Shown: one piece after another, positions 1 through 5,791 of the stretch
How the letters are laid out: the number at the start of each line of letters is the position of its first letter
Numbering within the stretch: position 1 is the stretch's first letter
Origin: Atopobiaceae bacterium UBA7016
GTDB taxonomy: Bacteria; Actinomycetota; Coriobacteriia; Coriobacteriales; Atopobiaceae
Assembly (NCBI GenBank): GCA_002449555.1
Contig: DJXA01000097.1
Location: 1 to 6,712 of the forward strand
Length of the DNA stretch: 6,712 nt
Direction: 5' to 3'
The notes under the pieces: generated by a model
Told to the model about the DNA's origin: nothing
Seen by the model: only the letters and a program-made list of their open reading frames with translations
Databases searched by the model: none
Made by a program: the position numbers and the translations under genes

Positions 1-677
1 CCCTTGTCGCCGTCGTAGGCGCGCTTGTGGTCCTGCGAGGTAGCCAGCGGCACCACGGTGGTGCCATCGGTGAGGGCAAGCAGGCTGCACTCCGGACCCT
101 CGAGCATCTCCTCCACCACCACGGTGGCACCGGCGTCGCCAAAGGCGCCGGAGAAGCACTCATCCACGCCCGCCAGCGCCTCCTCGGTCGTCTGGGCCAC
201 AATCACGCCCTTACCCGCAGCCAGGCCATCGGCCTTGACCACGATGGGGCCGCCCACCTCACGCACGTAGGCCTCACAGGCCTCGCGGTCGGTAAAGCTG
301 CGATAGGCTGCCGTGGGAACGCCTGCACGGTCCATGACCTGCTTGGCAAACTCCTTGGAGCCCTCCATCTGGGCCGCATCGGCGTTGGGGCCAAAGCAGG
401 CAATGCCCGCCGCGCGGACCGCGTCGGCCACGCCCACCACCAGCGGCGCCTCGGGGCCGATGACCACCAGCCCGATACCATGCTCGGCCGCCCACGATGC
501 GACCTGCTCGGCGTTCTCCTGATCGACCGGTGCGGCCTCGGCCAGCTGCAGCATGCCGCCGTTGCCGGGAGCCACGTAGAGCTTGCCCGCACGCGGCGAC
601 TCGGCCAGCTTCATGAGCAGCGCATGCTCACGGCCGCCCGCGCCGAGCAGCAAGATGTCAATCTTCTCTGATGCCAT
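1..677 (-). CDS. purD: Phosphoribosylamine-glycine ligase (GAR synthetase), N-terminal part
   Basis: The product joins glycine to 5-phosphoribosylamine with ATP, the second step of cytosolic IMP synthesis. The window holds the first 225 residues of a family that is usually about 420-430 long; the rest lies beyond the left edge, so this is a cut by the window and not a broken gene. Visible signatures are the N-terminal loop GAGGREHAL (residues 12-20), APGNGG (36-41), VIGPEAPLVVGVAD (72-85), GPNADAAQMEGSKEFAK (96-112), and the start of the ATP-grasp domain with VVKADGLAAGKGV (146-158) and EEMLEGPE (189-196). The ATG at 677 is preceded by TTGGAGA five bases upstream, a good ribosome binding site. 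It follows purA on the same strand after a 123-base gap holding a REP-like hairpin, so co-transcription with purA is possible but not shown. Confidence 0.96.
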   Translation of the reverse strand, partial: MASEKIDILLLGAGGREHALLMKLAESPRAGKLYVAPGNGGMLQLAEAAPVDQENAEQVASWAAEHGIGLVVIGPEAPLVVGVADAVRAAGIACFGPNADAAQMEGSKEFAKQVMDRAGVPTAAYRSFTDREACEAYVREVGGPIVVKADGLAAGKGVIVAQTTEEALAGVDECFSGAFGDAGATVVVEEMLEGPECSLLALTDGTTVVPLATSQDHKRAYDGDK

Positions 678-722
678 GGATGTCTCCAATCTTGTGTGCG
701 CCGGAGTATGCCGTTCTTCATG

Positions 723-776
723 CGTTGGGGACGGCCCCCTCGTTCTGGTGTTGAACGAAAGGAACCGTCCCCAACG
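723..776. repeat. REP-like imperfect hairpin between purA and purD
   Basis: Twelve-base perfect arms at 723-734 (CGTTGGGGACGG) and 765-776 (CCGTCCCCAACG) enclose an inner 6-bp stem (TCGTTC at 740-745 with GAACGA at 753-758) and a 7-base loop. The two stems are separated by an unpaired internal loop of C-rich against A/G-rich sequence. An alternative pairing exists between TTGAACG (751-757) and CGTTCAA (775-781). There is no T-tract after the stem on the minus strand, so it does not read as an intrinsic terminator for purA. The size, mismatch architecture and GGGGACGG core resemble REP elements mobilised by IS200-like tyrosine transposases; that family assignment is from memory and needs a genome-wide count. 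Confidence 0.65.
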
Positions 777-800
777 TTCAAATCCGCAGGGAGATGGCGC

Positions 801-2081
801 CTAGTGCCAGTAGCGGTCGATGGTCTGCTCGCGGTCGGGGCCGACGGTGATGATGCTCACGCGGACGCCCGCAAGCTGCTCGAGGAAGTCGATGTAGTCC
901 TTGGCCTCGCGCGGCAGCTGATAGAAGTTGCGGATGCCACTGATGTCGCACTTCCAGCCCGGCAGCGTCTCGTAGACCGGCTTGGCATGGTAGAACACGC
1001 TCTGGTGCTCGGGCACGGTCTTGTAGATCTTGCCGTCGCACTCGTACGCCACGCAGACCTTGATCTCGTCCAGGCAGCCCAGCACGTCGAGCTTGGTGAT
1101 GGCCAGATCGGTCAGGCCGTTCACGCGAGCGGCGTAGTTGACAACCACGGCGTCGTACCAGCCACAGCGACGCTTGCGGCCCGTGGTCACACCGTACTCG
1201 TGGCCAACCTCGCCCAGCTTGTCGCCAATCTCGTCAAAAAGCTCGGTGGGGAACGGGCCGGAGCCGACGCGCGTCAGATACGCCTTGGCAATGCCCAGCA
1301 CGCGCTTGATGTGCACGGGACCCACGCCCGAGCCGGTCACGGCGCCGCCGGCGGTACAGTTGGAGCTGGTCACGAACGGGTAGGTGCCGTGGTCGATGTC
1401 GAGCATCGTGGCCTGCGCGCCCTCAAAGAGGATGTTCTTGCCGGCCTCGAGTTGCTCGTTCAGGAACAGCGAGCTCTCGCAGATGTAAGGGCGGATGCGC
1501 TCGGCCATGGGCAGGTAGGTGGCGCAGATCTGCTCAACCGTGTAGGTGGGCAGCTCGTAGACCTTCTCCAGGATGGGGTTGGTGTAGGCCAGCGCACTCT
1601 CGAGCTTCTCGCGGAAAATCTTCTCGTCGAGCATGTCCTGGATGCGAAGGCCGGTGCGGTTCATCTTGTCCATGTAGGTTGGGCCGACGCCGCGCTTGGT
1701 GGTGCCGATGAGGTTCTTGCCCAGCTTCTTCTCGTGCGCACCGTCGAGGTCCTTGTGGTACGGCATGACGATGTGGGCGTTGCCCGAAATCTTCAGTGCC
1801 TCGCAGGAGATGCCCTGCTCCTCAAGCATGTCGATCTCGCCGAGGAGAATCTCCGGGTCAACGATGCAGCCGTTGCCGATGATGGGCGTGGTGCCCTCGT
1901 ACATGACACCCGATGGAACCTGGTGAAGCGCCAGCTTCTTGCCGTTGGCGATGACCGTGTGACCAGCGTTTGCGCCGCCGGCGTAACGGCAGACGACATC
2001 AAAATCTCCTGAGATGAGGTCGGTGACCTTACCCTTGCCCTCGTCTCCCCACTGGGTTCCCACGAGCACGGAAGCTGACAT
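801..2081 (-). CDS. purA: Adenylosuccinate synthase
   Basis: PurA condenses IMP and aspartate using GTP to form adenylosuccinate, the committed step from IMP to AMP, in the cytosol. The predicted protein has 426 residues, normal for the bacterial family. The N-terminal GTP-binding motif QWGDEGKGK is at residues 10-18, with the catalytic Asp13, and GGANAGHTV carries His41, the other catalytic residue known from the E. coli enzyme. Further family motifs are GTTKRGVGPTYMDK, ATMLDIDHGTYP and TTGRKRRCGWYD, and TKLDVL serves as the guanine-recognition segment. The frame stays open to 2147, but the ATG at 2081 is chosen because the homologous N-terminus begins there (MSASVLVGTQWG) and GGAAAGGGG lies just upstream. 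It lies downstream of dnaB, separated by a very long perfect hairpin, so it probably has its own promoter in the 127 bases between hairpin and start. Confidence 0.98.
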   Translation of the reverse strand: MSASVLVGTQWGDEGKGKVTDLISGDFDVVCRYAGGANAGHTVIANGKKLALHQVPSGVMYEGTTPIIGNGCIVDPEILLGEIDMLEEQGISCEALKISGNAHIVMPYHKDLDGAHEKKLGKNLIGTTKRGVGPTYMDKMNRTGLRIQDMLDEKIFREKLESALAYTNPILEKVYELPTYTVEQICATYLPMAERIRPYICESSLFLNEQLEAGKNILFEGAQATMLDIDHGTYPFVTSSNCTAGGAVTGSGVGPVHIKRVLGIAKAYLTRVGSGPFPTELFDEIGDKLGEVGHEYGVTTGRKRRCGWYDAVVVNYAARVNGLTDLAITKLDVLGCLDEIKVCVAYECDGKIYKTVPEHQSVFYHAKPVYETLPGWKCDISGIRNFYQLPREAKDYIDFLEQLAGVRVSIITVGPDREQTIDRYWH

Positions 2082-2118
2082 GGCAGCCCCTTTCCACGTT
2101 GTTGTATTTGCAGAAATG

Positions 2119-2124
2119 AGTATA
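2119..2124 (-). promoter_or_regulatory. Candidate -10 element for purA
   Basis: Read on the minus strand this is TATACT, five of six matches to the sigma-70 -10 consensus, 37 bases upstream of the purA start. No convincing -35 hexamer is found at 16-18 bases spacing. GC-rich short inverted repeats (GGGTACCC and ACCC/GGGT pairs around 2129-2145) lie where a -35 or an operator would be. The call rests on the -10 match and position only. Confidence 0.3.
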
Positions 2125-2208
2125 CGGCACCCGATTGGGTACCCCATAGTATCTATGCGCCGTACACGGTTTCGTTACGCGATAGGTGGTCCCTGCTGGC
2201 ATTGGCGT

Positions 2209-2377
2209 GCGTCGGCTCCGGCGGTCCCTTGGGGAGGCCCCCTGGCCGGGCAATCGGGACGGGACAATCAGGACGGAGGCTTCTGTCCGGGTTTTCCGGA
2301 CAGAAGCCTCCGTCCTGATTGTCCCGTCCCGATTGCCCGGCCAGGGGGCCTCCCCAAGGGACCGCCGGAGCCGACGC
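2209..2377. repeat. 82-bp perfect inverted repeat (giant hairpin) between dnaB and purA
   Basis: Arms 2209-2290 and 2296-2377 are exact reverse complements over 82 bases, checked block by block, around a 5-base loop GTTTT (2291-2295). Pairing ends sharply outside position 2209/2377, with only scattered matches beyond. Inside each arm there is a 14-base near-tandem repeat (CAATCGGGACGG at 2251-2262, CAATCAGGACGG at 2265-2276). The element starts 17 bases after the dnaB stop codon and ends 127 bases before purA. No T-tract follows on the minus strand, so it is not a standard intrinsic terminator, although a transcript would fold into a very stable rod and could block read-through or be cut by RNase III. 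It could be a non-autonomous palindromic mobile element or a recent inverted duplication; no target-site duplication is visible. Confidence 0.97.
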
Positions 2378-2394
2378 GCACAAGGACGCAGCGG

Positions 2395-3789
2395 TTACTC
2401 CTCGTGATGCATGTCCACTTCGACGAACTTGGTCGAACCGGGCAGGAACATGAGGGGCACCGTATCCAGCGGACCAGAACGGTTCTTGGCGATGATGAAC
2501 TCCGTCACGTTCTCGTCGGGGCGGTCCTCGCGCGCGGCCTCGTCGGGCGTCATGGAGCGGTCAAGCAGGATGACGATGTCGGCGTCCTGCTCGATGGAGC
2601 CCGATTCGCGCAGGTCAGAGAGCTGTGGGCGCTTGCCGGTACGGCTTTCCACCTGACGCGACAGCTGCGAAAGCGCAATGACGGGCACCCCGAGGTCCTT
2701 GGCCATAATCTTGATGCCACGACTCATTTCGGAGACCTCGGTGGCGCGGCTGTCCGAACGGCGCTGACCAGACGGCGGAGAGACAAGCTGCAGGTAGTCG
2801 AGGATGACCAGGCCGTTCTCCTTGCCGTGGAGCATACGGCGCGCCTTGGCGCGCACCTCGGTCACCGTGGTGCCGGGCGTGTCATCGATCATGATGTCCA
2901 GAAGCGAGAGGTCGTTGGTTGCCTCAAGCAGCGTGGGCCACTGGTTGTCCTGAATCTTCGCGCCGCGGATGGCCGAAAGCGGAATGCGCGCCTGCGCAGA
3001 AAGCAGGCGCTGCGCAATCTCGGTCTTGGACATCTCCAGCGAGAAGAACGCAACCGACGCGCCCTTTGCCGCGGCATTGATGGCCAGGTTGAGCGCGAAG
3101 GAAGTCTTTCCCACGCCCGGGCGCGCGCCGATAACCACCATCTGGCCAGGACGCAGGCCCTGCAGGCGCAGGTCGATGCCGTTGAAGCCGGTTAGCACGC
3201 CCAGCTGACCTGGGTTAAGGGCCTGTTCGGCCAGCTCTTCGTAGAGCTCGCCCATGACCTGCTCGAGCGTGGAGTAGTTGGAGCGGATGTCGCGGTCCGT
3301 CACGGAAAGAATCATGCGCTCCGCGGAGTCGACGACTTCCTTGGTGTCCTCAGGCGCATCGAAGGCCAGAGCCGTGATGCGCGCGGAAGCGGCGATGATC
3401 TCGCGCAGCGTGGCGTCGCGACGCAACATCTCTGCGTGATGGCGCCAGTTGGCAAGCGACAGCGTGTTGTTGTTGAGTTCGAGCAGGTAGGACATGCCGC
3501 CCACGCGCTCAAGCTCGCCCGCGCTCTTCAGGTAGTCTGCCAGCGAAACCGGGTCAACCGGCAGCGACTTGTCGAACATGTCGTGCATCGCCTGAAAGAT
3601 GGTGCGGTTTGCGTGCAGGTAGAAGTCGCGCTCGTTGAGCTCGATGAGCGACTCCTGCAGCACGTCCTGCGAGAGCAGCATGGCCGAGAGCACCGAGCGC
3701 TCGGCCGCGAGGTCTTGCGGCATGGCCGCCTCGCCCGGCACGATAACGCGCTGCTGGTCGCGGTCACGATCGCGATAGCTATCCGGCAT
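2395..3789 (-). CDS. dnaB: Replicative DNA helicase DnaB
   Basis: Hexameric ATP-driven 5'-3' helicase of the replication fork. The 464-residue length is normal and there is no intein. The N-terminal domain (about residues 22-130) begins with MPQDLAAERSVLSAML and contains DFYLHANRTIFQAM. After a linker comes the RecA-like domain (about 190-460): Walker A GARPGVGKT (221-229), the H1a segment FFSLEMS with the catalytic Glu252, Walker B VILDYLQL (328-335), SQLSRQVE (374-381), DLRESGSIEQDADIV (392-406), and AKNRSGP (434-440), which carries the arginine finger expected at Arg437. The ATG at 3789 has AGGTG five bases upstream. The first 17 residues are polar and Arg/Asp-rich (RDRDRD), a variable extension before the conserved fold. 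dnaB is separated from rplI by a terminator and 497 further bases, so it is a separate transcription unit rather than the last gene of the rpsF operon. Confidence 0.98.
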   Translation of the reverse strand: MPDSYRDRDRDQQRVIVPGEAAMPQDLAAERSVLSAMLLSQDVLQESLIELNERDFYLHANRTIFQAMHDMFDKSLPVDPVSLADYLKSAGELERVGGMSYLLELNNNTLSLANWRHHAEMLRRDATLREIIAASARITALAFDAPEDTKEVVDSAERMILSVTDRDIRSNYSTLEQVMGELYEELAEQALNPGQLGVLTGFNGIDLRLQGLRPGQMVVIGARPGVGKTSFALNLAINAAAKGASVAFFSLEMSKTEIAQRLLSAQARIPLSAIRGAKIQDNQWPTLLEATNDLSLLDIMIDDTPGTTVTEVRAKARRMLHGKENGLVILDYLQLVSPPSGQRRSDSRATEVSEMSRGIKIMAKDLGVPVIALSQLSRQVESRTGKRPQLSDLRESGSIEQDADIVILLDRSMTPDEAAREDRPDENVTEFIIAKNRSGPLDTVPLMFLPGSTKFVEVDMHHEE

Positions 3790-3882
3790 CTCTTCACCTA
3801 TCTACTGGTTTGTTCGGCTCTGCACGCCGCGCGTGCTGCACGAGAATGGTTGCGCTCGCATGGTACCTTATCCGCGCCTGCG

Positions 3883-3904
3883 CAAAATGGCCGTTTTGTG
3901 CACA
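3883..3904. repeat. Adjacent palindromes upstream of dnaB
   Basis: CAAAATGGCCGTTTTG (3883-3898) is a 16-base palindrome with a single mismatched pair (T3888/G3893). It overlaps the perfect octamer palindrome TGTGCACA (3897-3904). They lie about 95-115 bases upstream of the dnaB start, a position suited to a regulator site or a leader structure. No named regulator is recognised. Confidence 0.45.
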
Positions 3905-3906
3905 CG

Positions 3907-3932
3907 ACGCCATTCAACACGCCATTGTTGAA
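3907..3932. repeat. Inverted repeat TTCAACA-N6-TGTTGAA with overlapping direct repeat
   Basis: Seven-base arms at 3913-3919 and 3926-3932 are separated by six bases. The same stretch holds a direct repeat of ACGCCATT at 3907-3914 and 3919-3926 with a 12-base period. The arrangement resembles a dimer-binding operator, about 125-145 bases upstream of dnaB; the factor is unknown. Confidence 0.45.
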
Positions 3933-4119
3933 AGCAAATCACGCTGACCGCGCTGTTTATCGCTTTTCACAGTTTTCAACATCTTTTGAAAGTTTTCCGT
4001 AAACGGTTTTCGACAATCATAAAGACTTCAATTTCCTGCCAAAAAGAGCGTACAAACCCTATGCCAAATGCCAGTGCAAGCAGACACTTCAAACACCATT
4101 TCCGCAGGTAAACACCTTA

Positions 4120-4146
4120 ATTGTATCTTTGATAGCAAGATGTAAA
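4120..4146 (-). promoter_or_regulatory. Candidate promoter for dnaB
   Basis: On the minus strand TTTACA (4141-4146, five of six to -35) is followed after 15 bases by TACAAT (4120-4125, five of six to -10). The spacer is short and the implied leader to dnaB would be over 300 bases. TATGAT at 4016-4021 is an alternative -10 nearer the gene but lacks a good -35. Low confidence between the two. Confidence 0.3.
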
Positions 4147-4277
4147 CCAACCGCGCGAACAGGTTCGAACACCTTCTGACCTGCGATTCAGAACATATGT
4201 ACCCACACACAAAACACGGCTCTTACCTGCGGTGATTGTTGAAATCCCCAGCTAGTTGGCTTGTGGTTTCAACCCAC

Positions 4278-4313
4278 AAAAAAACGCCGCCGGAAGCATT
4301 TCCGGCGGCGTTT
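4278..4313 (-). terminator. Intrinsic terminator after rplI
   Basis: On the minus strand a 14-bp perfect stem (arms 4300-4313 and 4282-4295; core CGCCGCCGG) with a 4-base loop runs into seven consecutive T (complement of A at 4278-4284). It begins 21 bases after the rplI stop codon. It is a textbook Rho-independent terminator closing the rpsF-ssb-rpsR-rplI operon and separating it from dnaB. In the opposite direction the stem is followed by only three T and then G, so it is oriented. Confidence 0.95.
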
Positions 4314-4333
4314 GTTCGCTTTGTGAGCCGTGC

Positions 4334-4852
4334 CTACTCGGCAGCGGCCTCCTCGGCAACCTCGGCCTCGGCCTCAACGGCCTCGACCTCGGGCTCGGGC
4401 TCAGCGGCGGTCTCGACGCCGACGAGCACGAGAACCTTCGCGTTGATGTCACGGTAAAGGTTGATCTCAACCTCGTGCGTGCCGACCTGCTTGATGTTGA
4501 CGCGGCCGATGCGCTTGCGATCGACGGTCACGCCAAGCTGGGCCTCAACGGCGTCGGCAACCTGAGCGGCGGTGACGGAGCCAAAGAGCTGGCCCTCCTC
4601 GCCAATCTTGGCGTCGACGGTGACGGGCTTGCCGTCAAGCTGGGCGCGGACAGCCTCGGCATCGGCAATGCGCTTCTCCTCGCGCTTTGCGATGTTGTGG
4701 CGACGCTCCTCAAGCTGCTTGATGTTGCCGGGGGTCGCGGGCTGGGCAATCTTGTTGGGGAACAGATAGTTCTCAGCAAAGCCCTGGGCGACGTCGATGA
4801 CGTCACCTTCGCCGCCCTTACCCCTCAGCTCGGTCAGGAGGATGACCTTCAT
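4334..4852 (-). CDS. rplI: 50S ribosomal protein L9 (bL9) with acidic C-terminal extension
   Basis: bL9 binds 23S rRNA near the L1 stalk and extends away from the large subunit. The 172-residue product starts with the family signature MKVILLTELRGKGGEGDVIDV and FAENYLFP (residues 26-32 region), giving the N-terminal globular domain to about residue 45. Next comes the long connecting helix rich in Glu/Lys/Arg (44-75), then the C-terminal domain to about 147 (GSVTAAQVADAV, LGVTVDRKRI, GTHEVEI). Residues 149-172 are an added tail made only of Ala, Glu, Pro and Val, running EPEPEVEAVEAEAEVAEE; ordinary L9 proteins stop near 148-150. The ATG at 4852 has AAGGAG six bases upstream. It lies 24 bases after rpsR and is the last gene before the terminator. 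Confidence 0.97.
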   Translation of the reverse strand: MKVILLTELRGKGGEGDVIDVAQGFAENYLFPNKIAQPATPGNIKQLEERRHNIAKREEKRIADAEAVRAQLDGKPVTVDAKIGEEGQLFGSVTAAQVADAVEAQLGVTVDRKRIGRVNIKQVGTHEVEINLYRDINAKVLVLVGVETAAEPEPEVEAVEAEAEVAEEAAAE

Positions 4853-4876
4853 GTGTATCTCCTTCGAGTTCGGGTC

Positions 4877-5149
4877 TTAGCCGCGAGAACGGCTACCGCG
4901 GCTGGAAACCACGGGGACGGTATACGGCAGAAGCGCGATCTCACGCGCGCGCTTGATTGCCAGCGCGATGTCATGCTGATGCTGCGTGCAGGCGCCAGTG
5001 ACGCGACGGGGCTTGATCTTGCCACGGTCGGTCATGTACTTACGAAGAAGCTGAGTGTCCTTGTAGTCGATGTACTCAACGTTCTCCTTGCAGAACTGGC
5101 AATACTTGCGACGCGGCTGGCGCTGGTCTTCCTGGATTCTCCTAGCCAT
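4877..5149 (-). CDS. rpsR: 30S ribosomal protein S18 (bS18), cysteine-containing form
   Basis: bS18 pairs with S6 on the platform of the small subunit and contacts 16S rRNA. The 90-residue product contains RKYCQFCKENVEYIDYKD, TQLLRKYMTDRGKIKPRRVTG and HQHDIALAIKRAREIALLPY, which span the family. Cys17 and Cys20 form a CxxC, and Cys54 with His57 forms CxxH, so this looks like the zinc-binding (C+) type rather than the cysteine-free paralog some actinobacteria induce under zinc starvation; the ligand assignment is inferred from pattern. The start at 5149 has a modest AAAGG nine bases upstream. It sits 45 bases after ssb in the four-gene operon. That gap holds a small CGGC-GAAA-GCCG stem-loop on the RNA (5171-5182). 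Confidence 0.97.
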   Translation of the reverse strand: MARRIQEDQRQPRRKYCQFCKENVEYIDYKDTQLLRKYMTDRGKIKPRRVTGACTQHQHDIALAIKRAREIALLPYTVPVVSSRGSRSRG

Positions 5150-5194
5150 GTCTTAATGCCTTTCGTTGGGCGGCTTTCGCCGTCGCTGATGTTC

Positions 5195-5737
5195 CTAGAA
5201 GGGGATGTCCTCGTCGTAGACCTCGGCCGAAGGCGGGGCCTGGACGGGGGCGACGGGCTGCGGTGCGGGTGCTGCATAGCCCTGCTGGGGAGCATAGCCC
5301 TGGTTCTGCGGGGCGTAGCTCTGAGCAGGCGCGGGTGCGGCGTACGTCGGGGCATCCATCTGGCCGTACTGGCCATACTGCTGGCCGCCCATGCTCTGGC
5401 CACCCTGCTGACGCGGCGAGAGGAACTCGACCTCGTCAACGATGACTTCAAGCTTGGAACGGCGCTGGCCCTCGCGCTCCCACGAGCTGTAGCGGAGCTT
5501 TCCCTCGATGGCCACCTTGGAGCCCTTCGAGAGGAAACGGCTGAGCGGTTCAGCACGTGCACCAAAAACGACGCAGTCGACGAAGTTGGGAACGTCCTCC
5601 CACTCGCCGGTCTGCGGGTTGCGACGACGGTCGTTGACGGCAACGCCAAAGGTCAGCACGCTGGTGCCGCCCGTGGTGGTCTTCAGCTCCGGGTCGCGGG
5701 TCAGGTTGCCGGAAATGTTCACCCTGTTGATGCTCAT
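5195..5737 (-). CDS. ssb: Single-stranded DNA-binding protein
   Basis: SSB coats single-stranded DNA in replication, repair and recombination and recruits partners through its C-terminal tip. The 180-residue product has an OB-fold of about residues 1-108 (MSINRVNISGNLTRDPELK, FGVAVNDRRRN, NFVDCVVFGARAEPLSRFLSKGSKVAIEGKL, then LEVIVDEVEFLSPR). A disordered linker (about 109-173) rich in Gln, Gly, Tyr, Pro and Ala contains QGYAPQQGYA-type repeats. The protein ends in DEDIPF, the conserved partner-binding tip. The frame is open to 5770, but the ATG at 5737 matches the family N-terminus and has GAAGGG 11 bases upstream; a GTG nine bases earlier lies too close to that site. It lies between rpsF and rpsR in the standard order. 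The intergenic hairpin at 5758-5777 lies just upstream of its ribosome binding site. Confidence 0.97.
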   Translation of the reverse strand: MSINRVNISGNLTRDPELKTTTGGTSVLTFGVAVNDRRRNPQTGEWEDVPNFVDCVVFGARAEPLSRFLSKGSKVAIEGKLRYSSWEREGQRRSKLEVIVDEVEFLSPRQQGGQSMGGQQYGQYGQMDAPTYAAPAPAQSYAPQNQGYAPQQGYAAPAPQPVAPVQAPPSAEVYDEDIPF

Positions 5738-5757
5738 ACTGCTCACAGCCCTTCTTT

Positions 5758-5777
5758 GGCAGGTACGCATACCTGCC
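5758..5777 (-). promoter_or_regulatory. Hairpin between rpsF and ssb
   Basis: Arms GGCAGGTA (5758-5765) and TACCTGCC (5770-5777) form a perfect 8-bp stem with a 4-base loop. On the mRNA it is followed within a few bases by AAGAAGGG, the ssb ribosome binding site. No T-tract follows, so it is not a terminator; mRNA processing, stability or translational coupling control are possible roles. Confidence 0.6.
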
Positions 5778-5791
5778 CTTCCATGCGGACC

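Larger units (their letters stand above)
3790..4277. other. AT-richer non-coding region upstream of dnaB
   Basis: No convincing gene is seen in this stretch; it is visibly richer in A/T than the flanking genes, especially 3930-4220. Near dnaB there is a GCACGC/GCGTGC hairpin with a 3-base loop (3822-3836). It also holds several short palindromes, three copies of TTTCAACA or its complement (3974-3981 plus; 3926-3933 and 4237-4244 minus), and a 10-base inverted pair CCGCAGGTAA at 4102-4111 and 4223-4232. Such density fits a complex promoter or leader for dnaB. The alternative is a remnant of replication-origin-like or foreign DNA. Confidence 0.6.

Noticed and set aside
696..2012. Long plus-strand open frame opposite purA (438 codons)
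   Set aside because: It mirrors purA in a GC-rich gene, has low-complexity Val/Ala/Leu/Gly/Asp composition, and shows no family signature.
2082..2147. N-terminal extension of purA to 2147
   Set aside because: The added residues match nothing in the family and lack a Shine-Dalgarno; the ATG at 2081 has one.
2014..3195. Plus-strand frame running through the giant hairpin and opposite dnaB
   Set aside because: It crosses the palindrome and antisense dnaB; the product has no recognisable domain.
4156..4167. CGAAC-AG-GTTCG as a LexA (SOS) box
   Set aside because: The Gram-positive LexA consensus has four bases between the half sites; here there are two.
4161..4174. GGTTCGAAC as a tRNA T-loop
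   Set aside because: No matching acceptor or anticodon stem on either strand.
4028..4210. 60-codon minus-strand frame in the dnaB upstream region
   Set aside because: It begins at GTG without a ribosome binding site and shows no known motif; it is Cys-rich by chance in AT-richer DNA.
5738..5770. N-terminal extension of ssb to 5770
   Set aside because: It starts inside the rpsF-ssb hairpin and adds residues before the conserved MSINRV start.
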